A stretch of 35,348 nucleotides of DNA from Candidatus Heimdallarchaeota archaeon (GCA_026702845.1 JADCLS010000027.1:1-35348); one strand, 5' to 3'; counted from the first letter of the stretch, positions 7,660-17,115 are shown. Notes: generated by a model not told the origin, from the sequence alone. Program-made: numbers and translations.

Positions 7660-9315
7660 ATGAAAGCATTTATACTCATCATTAGTATCCTTCTTATTCA
7701 GCCATCAATTACAAGCGATAGTGAGCCATATATATGGATATGGGATGAGTTGGAGGATGCACCAGGAGAAGTACCTGGAGATGATGTTCTAGTCTGGGGT
7801 GATTCATTGGGATCCTACTATAATTCATCTGAAACAAGACAGAGAATGCAAAATCTGGCACAGTACTCGAACCTTGTGACATATTTCACCTATGGTAAAT
7901 CGGTGTTAGGTTCAGATCTTTCAGGAATTAGGATTAGTGCCGGCATATCATTATATCCGAAGTACGATACATTGATCGTAGGTGCTATTCATGCAAGGGA
8001 ACTGATTACAATTATGGATTCACTGATATTTGCAGAGAGTGTAGTTTATGGATTTGAAAATGAGGAAACTTGGGCTGTGAATATGCTCAATCATGCAGAA
8101 ATCTATGTTATTCCAGTAATCAACCCAGATGGCGTGGATTCCATGTATCTCAATCCATGGCAACGAAAGAACCTGCGTGGTGGAACGCAATATCTCTCAG
8201 AAATCTCTGATTTGAATGGAGATAACCAAATCGACTATGTATATAACTCAACCCTAGATTTAGTACATCTGGAGGGAATTGACCTGAACAATGATTCATC
8301 TATTGGTGTGAGTACAGGAGTGGATCTCAACCGTAATTTCCCATTTCAATGGGGATTTGACAATTATGGTTCTACAGATGATGAGGAGGATGCCACCTAT
8401 CGGGGGCCATACCAGGCTTCAGAACCAGAGGTATATCATCTCATTAAATGGCTTGATAAACATAGATTCTATACTGCGATTAGCCTACATAGTGGGATTG
8501 AGGCCATCATCACCCCATGGGGATACTCTGATGATCCCACTGCGGATAATGAGATATTTGAGCAAATGGTTGATGAGATGCAAGCTATTACTAATTGGCC
8601 TACTTGGCAGGAAGTTGGTGGTTATGATGTAAATGGAGTTTGGGAGGATTATATGTACAATAGTAGGAAGACATTAGCATTTACTCTTGAAACATACGGT
8701 GCAAATGCAGCAGCGATTTTTGATATGTTCAATCCCTCTGCCGATCAGGTTCTATCCAGATCAACAACTTACACGCAGCCACTAATCAAGTATATTACTC
8801 AATTTCCCTCCACAGCATCATCTAGTATCAAAATTGCTGAGTTACACTCTTCAATTTCTGTAAAAACACTTCTTGTAAATTATAATCTGGAATTAGAGAA
8901 TGAAGGAATGATAGTTCTAGAACAATTTGATGAACAGGAACAAATCTGGCACAATGTCAATCTCAAACATCTGCCTGAAGGGCAGCACTCAGGTTCAATT
9001 GATGGAGTTTATAATTCAAGCAGTGACTACAGATTATTTATTGGTGATCACGGGAGGGGTTATTATTATTTAATCGATCCTGATAATCCTATTTATATAA
9101 GTAATCAGATCACCACAGATACAAGTTCTCAAGTTACCAACTTAACAGATACTGTATCTACAACGATTACTACAACTGATATCAACTTGCAGACAATTAC
9201 ACAAACCGATATAATAACTACAAGTATCATTGTTGATACTATAGCACCTCTAAGTTTTCCATTATTTCTTTTTATTACAGTTATTGCATCTAGGAAGAAG
9301 AGAGCCCAAAAATAA
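7660..9315 (+). CDS. Secreted, anchored M14 zinc carboxypeptidase
   Basis: A 551-residue metallocarboxypeptidase that would remove C-terminal residues from peptides outside the cell. After a signal peptide (1-19), the M14 domain shows the zinc ligands H111 and E114 in HARE, NPDG (155-158), DLNRNF (222-227, with the substrate-binding Asn-Arg), the third ligand H277 in SLHSG and the catalytic Glu E344 in FTLETYG. Residues 180-217 form an insertion with two EF-hand-like loops, DLNGDNQID and DLNNDSSIG, likely calcium sites. A domain of about 80 residues, a Thr-rich stalk (about 485-525) and a C-terminal helix with tail SRKKRAQK anchor it. It pairs logically with the peptide-binding protein downstream. 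Confidence 0.93.
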   Translation: MKAFILIISILLIQPSITSDSEPYIWIWDELEDAPGEVPGDDVLVWGDSLGSYYNSSETRQRMQNLAQYSNLVTYFTYGKSVLGSDLSGIRISAGISLYPKYDTLIVGAIHARELITIMDSLIFAESVVYGFENEETWAVNMLNHAEIYVIPVINPDGVDSMYLNPWQRKNLRGGTQYLSEISDLNGDNQIDYVYNSTLDLVHLEGIDLNNDSSIGVSTGVDLNRNFPFQWGFDNYGSTDDEEDATYRGPYQASEPEVYHLIKWLDKHRFYTAISLHSGIEAIITPWGYSDDPTADNEIFEQMVDEMQAITNWPTWQEVGGYDVNGVWEDYMYNSRKTLAFTLETYGANAAAIFDMFNPSADQVLSRSTTYTQPLIKYITQFPSTASSSIKIAELHSSISVKTLLVNYNLELENEGMIVLEQFDEQEQIWHNVNLKHLPEGQHSGSIDGVYNSSSDYRLFIGDHGRGYYYLIDPDNPIYISNQITTDTSSQVTNLTDTVSTTITTTDINLQTITQTDIITTSIIVDTIAPLSFPLFLFITVIASRKKRAQK

Positions 9316-9537
9316 AGTCATTAGAATTACTGTGATTTGTTCACTAAATACCAGTAGCTCAAGTAATTCACTCATATTAGAACAGAAACACTATTGATAA
9401 ATTGACAAATAGCGTTCTCAACTTTTTGAATATCCAATAATACTTTATAAACAAGCAAAAATAAGTACAAAAAAAAATTGACTACATATTCCTACAATGC
9501 TTTATAAGTGTATAAGCTGAAATTATCTTTGATATAA

Positions 9538-11553
9538 GTGAGAAAATATTTGGGATTATTATTCACTCTTTTTTTAATTATTCAACCAATTCAGGTTCAT
9601 TCATATACTGAGATCAATTTCACTCTCATCTACCTCATGGAGGAGGGGAATGATCTGGATATGCATTATGCATCATTTCTTAATGAATCCCTATTCGACT
9701 TAGGTATCGGAATCACCATCAAAACGGTATCCCCAGAAGCATATGAATTTACACTATTAAATTCTCATGAGTATGACCTTGCAGTTACACGTCTACAGAA
9801 TAATAAAATAACTGGATTGGAAGCGGGAATATCTGAGTTAACGTCAGTTCATCAGGAAGTACCAATCTTGTATCCCAGATATGCATCTACATCAGATCTT
9901 GGGAAAAATCTATACCAATTGAATGATCCTGATTGGCAGGCATGGCAAAGTGAAGATATTGGATATACTCAATCAGAAATAGATGAAATCATACAAATTA
10001 TCGATACGGCTTCTCCAGTTGAAGAGAAATATGATGTACTCGAAACCTTCACTTCCTTTTACTTTGAAAATTTGCTATATGATCTTCCTCTTACGGTAAC
10101 TACTGCTAGATTAAAAGTATTGACAGGTTATGGAGGGCCAAATAATGAATTATGGGATCCAATGGAGGGGATAATTAGATCTCGCATGCTAGGAGCATAT
10201 TGGGAGACTATGCCCCAAGAGCGAATATATAACGCGACACATCTCAATATCCCTTCTGAGTACCCTGGAAAACTCGATTTCAATCACCTGACCACTGGTG
10301 AACCAACCAGTAACATAATTGGTCAGCTTCTAATGGATTCTTTACTTCAAATTGATCGTAATGGCGATATTCATCCGGGTCTAGCATGGAATGTTCTACG
10401 ACAAGAGACCAATACTACAGTTGAATATTGTTTTCTGTTACGAGATGATGCGTATTGGACAGATACAGTTAGTGTGTACGGAGAATTCATTAAGGGAGAG
10501 AGACTTGATGCAAAGGATTTTGAGGTCATGCTTGATGATTATTCTGGTGCATTAAAGGAAAAAATTGATTACAATACCAGTAGCACCATATTTGATGAAG
10601 ATACCTTACATATCTTTCTAGATAAAAAATTCTCCAATGAGAATGATCTCTTAGAACTAGGGAAACTAAAACCCTTTCCATCTCATATTTTAATGCGTGA
10701 TTATGTAGAATATCAAGAAAGATTGAATCACTGGGGTACTCTGACTGGATATAGCAGTGTTGGACCTTATTCTATTCTAAAAAGTACCGAAAATGGTCTT
10801 TCATTCAGTTCCAGACCTGATTATTATTTCCCAAATGAGGTGGATGTACAGCGATACTATAATGATACACTACTAGAAACTTTGGAATTGAGGTTTAACA
10901 CTACATTAAATTCTTTCAATCCAAGCGTACTCCCTAATAATAATTCACATTATTGGTCTACAAAAACATTGAATTCTAATCCCAGTACTCAAGGAATTGA
11001 TACTATTGATATCTTATGGTACTACGATGAAGAGCAGAAACTTAATGATTTTAATTCAGGCAAGCTAGATGTTATTGTGGATTGGAGTGAGGAGCCTCAG
11101 TTTTCTACAGGATATGATGATTATTCTTATATCGTCAAAACTATTATTCCAAATCTTAGTTATGAGATGTTAATCTATAATCGTCTAAATGACCATCTCA
11201 AAAAAATTAATATAAGAAAAGCAATCTCCTATGCACTAAATTATCACACATTGATAGAGACTGATATTACTGCACCAGGAACAATGATTCCTTGGTATTG
11301 TATAACTTATTCTTATCATGGTCAATACTCAGCAATTTGGGAAGAAAGAGTATATTCATTGGAAAGAGCCAGAGATTTAATGAGGATCGAGGGGTATTTA
11401 TTCAATACAGTATATAGCACTCTACCTATTCCCCAAACATTGATAACAACAGCACAATCGTCAACAGGTGCAGCATCTTTGCATATTTTGAGCATTGTCG
11501 GTGCATTGATTTGGTGTATGGTAAAGAAACATCGTGGTCATAATAAATATTGA
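9538..11553 (+). CDS. Anchored peptide-binding protein (SBP_bac_5-like), apparently permuted
   Basis: A 671-residue exported protein starting at GTG. The signal peptide covers residues 1-22. Residues 255-620 match the front of family 5 solute-binding proteins (oligopeptide/nickel type): LLMDSLLQIDRNGDIHPGLA, then an LRDDAYWTD strand, and much later RKAISYALNYHTL and ARDLMRIEGY. Residues 25-200 match the back of the same family: FTLIYL, LFDLGIGITIKTV, YDLAV, then YTQSEIDEII and VEEKYDVLETF. The domain order is therefore reversed relative to usual. A short Ser/Thr linker and a final hydrophobic helix (about 647-662) with tail KKHRGHNKY anchor it. No permease or ATPase gene is nearby. Confidence 0.8.
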   Translation: MRKYLGLLFTLFLIIQPIQVHSYTEINFTLIYLMEEGNDLDMHYASFLNESLFDLGIGITIKTVSPEAYEFTLLNSHEYDLAVTRLQNNKITGLEAGISELTSVHQEVPILYPRYASTSDLGKNLYQLNDPDWQAWQSEDIGYTQSEIDEIIQIIDTASPVEEKYDVLETFTSFYFENLLYDLPLTVTTARLKVLTGYGGPNNELWDPMEGIIRSRMLGAYWETMPQERIYNATHLNIPSEYPGKLDFNHLTTGEPTSNIIGQLLMDSLLQIDRNGDIHPGLAWNVLRQETNTTVEYCFLLRDDAYWTDTVSVYGEFIKGERLDAKDFEVMLDDYSGALKEKIDYNTSSTIFDEDTLHIFLDKKFSNENDLLELGKLKPFPSHILMRDYVEYQERLNHWGTLTGYSSVGPYSILKSTENGLSFSSRPDYYFPNEVDVQRYYNDTLLETLELRFNTTLNSFNPSVLPNNNSHYWSTKTLNSNPSTQGIDTIDILWYYDEEQKLNDFNSGKLDVIVDWSEEPQFSTGYDDYSYIVKTIIPNLSYEMLIYNRLNDHLKKINIRKAISYALNYHTLIETDITAPGTMIPWYCITYSYHGQYSAIWEERVYSLERARDLMRIEGYLFNTVYSTLPIPQTLITTAQSSTGAASLHILSIVGALIWCMVKKHRGHNKY

Positions 11554-11626
11554 ATAATCGAGTTGGAAGGTATTAGCCTAGAAAAATGACTAACCTAGAT
11601 ATAACCCATTAGTAAATTCTTAAATA

Positions 11627-12139
11627 ATGTCTAGAGAGATCACACCAATGAATTTACCCAAATTGTATGAAACGATATTAGAAAGAAGATTCTATCAGTT
11701 GGATCATTATAAGGATGTAGATGCTAAAATCTTTCATTCTTCGTATGCTGAAGACACTTGGTCTGCAGAAGCAATATTTCGACATTTTCTGATGAGTACT
11801 GCGATAATGAGAAGGATGATCACTGGTGAGAAAAAAGATGCACATCCTCTTGCAGTACTTGGTGGGCCCTCGGGACCTATAAAAGTAGAACCATGTAGTA
11901 TTGAGGAAGTAGAACAAGCATTAAAAACAACATCTGAAGATTTATTGACATTAATGCAACAACTTGATGAGAATGCGTACACTGAGGAAAGAAAAAACTT
12001 CAAAGGAGAGACAACTACTCTAGAACAACAATTAATTGGATTACTGCTACATGATTCTGAGCACTTGGGAGAATTGAAGTGGACTTTCAAACGTTTAGCA
12101 GGCTATAATGATAATGATATGTACAGGATTAAGGAATAG
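11627..12139 (+). CDS. DinB-like four-helix protein
   Basis: A 170-residue soluble protein of the DinB/YfiT-like four-helix superfamily. The typical features are a helix opening with TWSAEAIFRHF (H53) and the final-helix pair H142 and H146 in LLHDSEHLGEL, which together would make the usual three-His metal site. Members include thiol-dependent transferases and stress proteins; the exact reaction cannot be deduced here. It contains several Asp/Glu-rich helices and no membrane segment. Its stop lies one base from the stop of the convergent gene at 12141, so the 3' ends almost touch. Confidence 0.75.
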   Translation: MSREITPMNLPKLYETILERRFYQLDHYKDVDAKIFHSSYAEDTWSAEAIFRHFLMSTAIMRRMITGEKKDAHPLAVLGGPSGPIKVEPCSIEEVEQALKTTSEDLLTLMQQLDENAYTEERKNFKGETTTLEQQLIGLLLHDSEHLGELKWTFKRLAGYNDNDMYRIKE

Positions 12140-12140
12140 C

Positions 12141-12866
12141 TCAAAGACCGATTAAATGAAGGTCATGTTCCTCAATTTCATGATTCAATAAGAAATGTTT
12201 GACTTCGGTTAAATTATACTCATCTTCAATTTTCTTGTATTCTGTGACTGCATCTTGGAATAAAGTCATACTGGATCCTACAGATTCCAAAAGATGTTTA
12301 GTTCTAGCCATCCCTTCAAGACAGCAAGCACGCATGAATGTGGATTCCTTGTCCTTTGACACCAGTGCAGGTTCCATTGCCTCCTCATAGAGCTCCAAGG
12401 CTTTATTCTTATCCTTCAAGGAGTACAGATAGTGACTTGCAAGTAGCCACTGAGCACCTGATATTTTCAATGGTGGTGCATTATATCGTTTTCTTAATTC
12501 AACCAATTTGTATGATACTTCAAAGCCATATTCCTTCTGCTCATGAGTTAGATCAAGGGAATCAGACCACCAAGGAAGAGTAAAAGATCCTAAATTATTC
12601 ATCAGAGGACTGGCAAGCATATCTAGATCTGGGCCAAAAGTCTTTGAAATCCAGTGAAGCACTTCTCGGGTCAATATCTCCACCAGTACAGGGGATTTTG
12701 CCTTCCAATAAAGAGATCTCTGAATATCAAGATATATTTGCATAGCATGTTCAGGATCATGGTCCTTACCAATTTTCTCTAGCGTATCTAATTTATTATC
12801 TTCAAGTTCCAGCTTGACTTTTAGATACAACTCTTCTGCACATTTTTTCTCCTCTTCAGTCGTCAT
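12141..12866 (-). CDS. Helical TPR-like protein, unknown
   Basis: A 241-residue soluble protein that is almost wholly alpha-helical. Residues 137-215 contain helix pairs resembling TPR repeats (ASHYLYSLKDKNKALELYEEA and ACCLEGMARTKHLLESVG followed by LFQDAVTEYKKI), with the typical small residue at the helix turns. The N-terminal 130 residues are helical without a recognised domain. A role as a protein-binding scaffold is inferred only from the repeat type. It is encoded opposite the DinB-like gene with one base between stops. An ATTAATAAT-like box about 25 bases upstream fits leaderless transcription. Confidence 0.6.
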   Translation of the reverse strand: MTTEEEKKCAEELYLKVKLELEDNKLDTLEKIGKDHDPEHAMQIYLDIQRSLYWKAKSPVLVEILTREVLHWISKTFGPDLDMLASPLMNNLGSFTLPWWSDSLDLTHEQKEYGFEVSYKLVELRKRYNAPPLKISGAQWLLASHYLYSLKDKNKALELYEEAMEPALVSKDKESTFMRACCLEGMARTKHLLESVGSSMTLFQDAVTEYKKIEDEYNLTEVKHFLLNHEIEEHDLHLIGL

Positions 12867-13034
12867 GAATAATCAAAATGAATTGAAATTATTAATCTAC
12901 TGCTTATTAGATATTTATTTAAACAGTATAACTATCCATTGGTAACAACATCTACCAAAATGTGTGAAGAATTTGGGTAAATACATGATGAGTAATTAAC
13001 AATACTTTTTGAAGGATGGCAACTTGAAATCAAT

Positions 13035-13610
13035 ATGAAGCATAAATCCTACATTCTCTATTCTATTCTTGTGCTGATCATTAGTATCGCTCTAATCATG
13101 GGACCAGTCAGAGCACAACTAAGTGGGGATGATTTCACCCGAGAGGCTGAGGATCTAGGTGAGGTTGCACAAGTTCTAATTCTAATACCATTTATATATG
13201 CAGCTATTCATTATCTTTTCAAATATCGAAAACATATCATGCACTTCCTATCACAACGGATTGGTTGGGATGATGAAACTGAGAAAAAACAAGAGAATGC
13301 TATAAAACTTATTTATCGCAAAATTCGCACCCCTCTACTCTACTTTCATGGATTACTAAATCTAACAGCAACTATAGTAGGTGCAATCCACGGTATGCAG
13401 ATGATTGATGAATCAGAAGGATCACAGATTTTAACAGGTGTTATATTATTCTCGGCCATGTTATTACTTTCAATATCAGGATTATTAGCATTTATTCGTA
13501 TGCAATACCATGTTCTTCCCAGAACATTGAGTTCTAAATTGCGTATTGTACACAAACAGTGGGTATACACCATTATAATGCTAATTACCCTATTACTCCA
13601 TGGTGATTAA
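13035..13610 (+). CDS. Membrane cytochrome b-like protein, candidate diheme
   Basis: A 191-residue membrane protein. An N-terminal signal or helix (about 7-27) is followed by helices at about 43-63, 102-119, 132-154 and 176-189. Two helices carry His pairs at heme-bridging spacing: H105 and H119 (13 residues between) and H173 and H189 (15 between), each followed by Gly in the HG style seen in cytochrome b and ferric-reductase-like proteins. H59, H67 and H70 lie near a basic cytoplasmic loop. A four-helix, two-heme transmembrane electron carrier is inferred. No quinone oxidoreductase, flavin or DOMON partner is adjacent. The alternative is a metal-binding membrane protein without heme. Confidence 0.6.
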   Translation: MKHKSYILYSILVLIISIALIMGPVRAQLSGDDFTREAEDLGEVAQVLILIPFIYAAIHYLFKYRKHIMHFLSQRIGWDDETEKKQENAIKLIYRKIRTPLLYFHGLLNLTATIVGAIHGMQMIDESEGSQILTGVILFSAMLLLSISGLLAFIRMQYHVLPRTLSSKLRIVHKQWVYTIIMLITLLLHGD

Positions 13611-13669
13611 TCAAATTATCACTCTATTTTTAGAAATTATTAAGTGTATCAATAGGTATGTAATATTAA

Positions 13670-15412
13670 TTGACAAAATACAGCATAGATACCTCTACTC
13701 TTGGTTCGTTATTACGGGATAGTAGAGATGCTGTATTGATCACAGATGAAGATGGAAAAGTTCTTGAGGTATTAGGTGCTCCTGAAAAGATATTTGGTAT
13801 CAACAGATTGATATCAACTTTGGAAGAGATCCTACCTGATTGGATATCACGAGGTGATAGCTGGGATCAAGAGATAACCGACAATAAAAGGAAATTTAAG
13901 ATACTAGTACAGAAAACCAAACTTGATGAAGGTTATCTCTTTCAAATTGAACACTACGATAAAATCTGGCGACAAGCTATAGAGATAACCAATGAAACCA
14001 TTGATCATGCAATTTTTGCATATGATAATGATAATCGTTATGTGTATGTCAACAGGTATTTTGCATCTTTACATGGGATAACACCCGATGAGATAATTGG
14101 AAAAACCACTTATGATCTGTTTGATGCTGATGTTGCTAGAAAATTTGACGAGAGTAATGAAGTGGTCAAAGCAACACGTGCACCGAAAATATATAATGTT
14201 CAGGCAGAGATACAGGGAGAGCTTCAATATTCAGTTACAACTATTGCTCCTGTTATTCACCTTGATGAGGTATTAGGAGTAGTGGGTGTGGCATTCAACA
14301 CTACTGATCTTAGAATTCTGGAACAGAGTATTTATGACACTCAACGTGTGGAATCACTTGGACGTCTCACAGGAGGGATAGCTCATGATATTAATAATCT
14401 ACTCGCTTCAATATCAGGATATTGTGAGATAATACTTGAAGACAATGATTGTAAGACAGCAAACCTTCAATATATTGAGAAAATCCTTTCTGTGGCTCAG
14501 AGGGGAAAACAACTGATTGAGAAGCTGATGGGGCTAAGTAGAAGAGGGAAACATGTAATCCAACCTGTGCTAATTCCTGATATAATCCAAGAAGCAGTAG
14601 AGATCCTTCAACCAAATCTCAAGACCTTCAACGTCAACTTCACAAAAGAAGGCTCTTGTTCGATTGATGGAGATCCAACACAGATCTTACAAGTATTCAT
14701 AAATCTCATTATTAATGCTATAGAGGCTATGGGTAATGAGGGTGAGTTGATAATTAGATATCTCTGCAAAAACAAGGAAATTAAAATAGAAATCGAGGAT
14801 ACTGGTCCTGGAATTAAGAAAGAGATTGCAGATCTTGTCTTCCAGCCATTCTTTACTACTAAACATGATAAGAAAAAACTAGGTACTGGATTAGGATTAT
14901 CAACTGTTGCAGGAATAGTGAAGAATCACAATGGTAGAGTCACCTTTGAGAGTGAGGGAGAAGGAACAACCTTCATCCTCACCTTCCCGAGAGGTAGTTT
15001 AAAGGTAAACCAGGATAAAGGATCGGATGCTCAGATAACTGAGAAAATGAAAACTACTAGTATTCTTATTGTTGATGATGAAGCTGAAATACGAAACGTA
15101 CTGAGTATTTATCTGAAACGAAAGGGCCACACAGTCTATTTAGCTGAGAATGGAACCCAAGGTATTGCATTGTACAAGAAATACAAGCCTGAGATTACCA
15201 TTCTAGATTACATAATGCCTGATATTATAGGATCAGAGGTATTCAAACAAATTCGCAACATACATAGTAATGCCAAAGTATTAATTAGCACTGGATTTGG
15301 AAAAGATGGGGCCATTCAAGAAATGTTAGATCTAGGAGTAAACGAATTCCTCCTTAAACCCTTTGGCTTGCATGATTTACGTGATAAATTGTTCTCTCTA
15401 TTATCTGAGTAA
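13670..15412 (+). CDS. Soluble PAS hybrid histidine kinase with receiver
   Basis: A 580-residue cytosolic kinase with no membrane helix. Residues 10-95 look like a degenerate PAS domain and 105-215 like a full PAS domain (FAYDNDNRYVYVNRYF). The HisKA H-box is GGIAHDINNLLA with phospho-accepting H239. The ATPase domain shows the N-box around N349, the G1 box DTGPG (377-381) and the G2 box GTGLGLS (405-411). A C-terminal receiver (464-578) has the acidic pair D469/D470, the phosphoacceptor D513 in LDYIMPD and K563. The start is TTG, with no in-frame ATG nearby. No separate response regulator is adjacent, so output probably goes through a distant phosphotransfer or regulator protein. The PAS ligand is unknown. 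Confidence 0.92.
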   Translation: MTKYSIDTSTLGSLLRDSRDAVLITDEDGKVLEVLGAPEKIFGINRLISTLEEILPDWISRGDSWDQEITDNKRKFKILVQKTKLDEGYLFQIEHYDKIWRQAIEITNETIDHAIFAYDNDNRYVYVNRYFASLHGITPDEIIGKTTYDLFDADVARKFDESNEVVKATRAPKIYNVQAEIQGELQYSVTTIAPVIHLDEVLGVVGVAFNTTDLRILEQSIYDTQRVESLGRLTGGIAHDINNLLASISGYCEIILEDNDCKTANLQYIEKILSVAQRGKQLIEKLMGLSRRGKHVIQPVLIPDIIQEAVEILQPNLKTFNVNFTKEGSCSIDGDPTQILQVFINLIINAIEAMGNEGELIIRYLCKNKEIKIEIEDTGPGIKKEIADLVFQPFFTTKHDKKKLGTGLGLSTVAGIVKNHNGRVTFESEGEGTTFILTFPRGSLKVNQDKGSDAQITEKMKTTSILIVDDEAEIRNVLSIYLKRKGHTVYLAENGTQGIALYKKYKPEITILDYIMPDIIGSEVFKQIRNIHSNAKVLISTGFGKDGAIQEMLDLGVNEFLLKPFGLHDLRDKLFSLLSE

Positions 15413-15494
15413 TATTATTCAGTATCAACTAAATTAACTCCCAGTTGCGATATATCTAGAATTAAATAACGTAAATACCTATAATTCAATAAAA

Positions 15495-15503
15495 TTTTAT
15501 ATA
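15495..15503 (+). promoter_or_regulatory. TATA box of first zinc-ribbon membrane gene
   Basis: TTTTATATA is centred 27 bases before the ATG at 15526. The whole upstream stretch resembles that of the second copy at 16270-16324, so the duplication carried its promoter along. Confidence 0.6.
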
Positions 15504-15525
15504 CTCAAACAGATAATAGAATCTG

Positions 15526-16215
15526 ATGAGTAGTAAGAAGTTAATTAAGGAAAAACATAATGGTTTGGCAAGAATTTTAATGATTATAAGTGGTATTATC
15601 TATTTCATCTCAACCTTTATGGATTATATTCACCTAGAATATTATAGAGATTATGATGATTATATTGATCGTGATCTGACAGTCCGTGAATATACTATTT
15701 ATGAATTAGAAAGTCCAGCTCCGGTCATTTTTGCATATTTATCAATAGCACTCCTTGTTTTTGGGTGGTTTAGAGCAAGAAAGGGATATTCAGCAAAACG
15801 TTACACATGGGGTTCCATGTTGACTCAATTTATCGGGTTCTACACAACATTAATCACATCTAGTTTACTCTATGATACTGAGCAATATTATGAGGTTACA
15901 TACAATGGAACAACTTCGGTAATATATTTGATTCTTCTAGGTGCTATTATTGCCTTTATTGCCGGAGTAACATCGAAAACCAAGTACTTACAAATACCTA
16001 TTGCCCAGCAAGGAAGAATGGGTTTTCAACCAACCCAGCAATTTCCATATGGACAACCACAACAACAATTTCCATATCAACCTCCTAGAAGCAGAGAGGT
16101 GCAATCTGCACCACAGCAACAGGGGCCACCCAAGAAAATTGTGCGATGTAATACTTGTGGGTTTAATGATGATGAAGGAGAAGCATACTGCTCTCAATGT
16201 GGATCAAAACTTTGA
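15526..16215 (+). CDS. Four-TM protein with C-terminal zinc ribbon, copy 1
   Basis: A 229-residue protein with helices at about 15-33, 64-82, 95-115 and 131-149. A Gln/Pro-rich cytoplasmic linker (about 160-203, with repeated QFPYGQPQQ and QFPYQPP units) leads to a zinc ribbon with C208, C211, C222 and C225 (CNTC and CSQC). Between helices 1 and 2 lies a Tyr/Asp-rich loop. I recognise the zinc ribbon type but not the membrane family. The architecture suggests a membrane-held adaptor that binds a protein or nucleic acid through the ribbon. The gene immediately downstream is a paralog in the same orientation. Confidence 0.75.
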   Translation: MSSKKLIKEKHNGLARILMIISGIIYFISTFMDYIHLEYYRDYDDYIDRDLTVREYTIYELESPAPVIFAYLSIALLVFGWFRARKGYSAKRYTWGSMLTQFIGFYTTLITSSLLYDTEQYYEVTYNGTTSVIYLILLGAIIAFIAGVTSKTKYLQIPIAQQGRMGFQPTQQFPYGQPQQQFPYQPPRSREVQSAPQQQGPPKKIVRCNTCGFNDDEGEAYCSQCGSKL

Positions 16216-16295
16216 TCAATTCGATTTGGTTCATATAATATACTTACCATATTAACTGAATAAAACAGCGTAAATTCCTTTGATACAATAAATTT

Positions 16296-16303
16296 TTTTA
16301 TAC
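16296..16303 (+). promoter_or_regulatory. TATA box of second zinc-ribbon membrane gene
   Basis: TTTTATAC is centred about 26 bases before the ATG at 16325. Each copy therefore has its own promoter rather than forming one operon. Confidence 0.55.
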
Positions 16304-16324
16304 TTATGCCTAAATCCCCACCTA

Positions 16325-17023
16325 ATGAGTAGTACATCATTGACTAAGGAAAAACACAATGGCTTTGCTAGGATTTTAATGATAATAAGTGCACTATTCT
16401 ATATAGTTGCCTCTTTCATGGATATGGTTTATATTCGCTATTTTAGGGATTTTGATGATTATAATAGCTATGATGTATCATATAGATATTACACGCTAAG
16501 TGAATTAGATAGTATAACTCCTTTAATAATGAATTATCTAGCTGTTATCCTACTGATTTTTGGTTGGTTCAGAGCACGAAAAGGATATTCAGCCAAACGA
16601 TACACTTGGAGTACTCTCATTTTGCAGGTAATAGTCTTTTATTCATCAGTAATGACAATTGCACAAATGGAGTATGAACTAACAGATCGATACTACATGG
16701 TTGATACTTTTGGATTCTCAGTGGCTATATACATGATTCTCATAGGGGCAATTATTGCATTCCTTGCGGGTGCGTTCTCCAAAACCAAGTTTATCCAGAT
16801 ACCCATTGCTCAGCAGGGAAGAATGGGTTTTCAACCAGCCCAGCAATTCCCATATGGACAACCTCAACAGCAGCAATTCCCATATCAGCCACCACGAAGC
16901 AGAGAAGTGCAACCCGCACCACAGCAACAAGGCCCTCCCAAGAAAATTGTACGATGTAACACCTGTGGGTTCAATGATGATGAGGGAGAGGGATATTGCT
17001 CACAATGTGGATCTAAATTATAA
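16325..17023 (+). CDS. Four-TM protein with C-terminal zinc ribbon, copy 2
   Basis: A 232-residue paralog of the preceding protein. It shares the N-terminal EKHNG motif, the RDYDDY/RDFDDY loop, the WFRARKGYSAKRYTW segment between helices 2 and 3, the Gln/Pro linker (with one extra Gln) and the zinc ribbon (C211, C214, C225 and C228). The membrane helices have diverged clearly, whereas the last 75 or so residues are nearly identical. That pattern points either to strong constraint on the linker and ribbon or to gene conversion. The function is unknown; the two may form a heteromer. Confidence 0.75.
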   Translation: MSSTSLTKEKHNGFARILMIISALFYIVASFMDMVYIRYFRDFDDYNSYDVSYRYYTLSELDSITPLIMNYLAVILLIFGWFRARKGYSAKRYTWSTLILQVIVFYSSVMTIAQMEYELTDRYYMVDTFGFSVAIYMILIGAIIAFLAGAFSKTKFIQIPIAQQGRMGFQPAQQFPYGQPQQQQFPYQPPRSREVQPAPQQQGPPKKIVRCNTCGFNDDEGEGYCSQCGSKL

Positions 17024-17115
17024 AAAAGAAATATTGATCCAAAATACCGTTCTAATAAGACATGAATTTTTCGATGCTCCAATAATCTTTACTATCACCT
17101 TCATGGATATGATAT

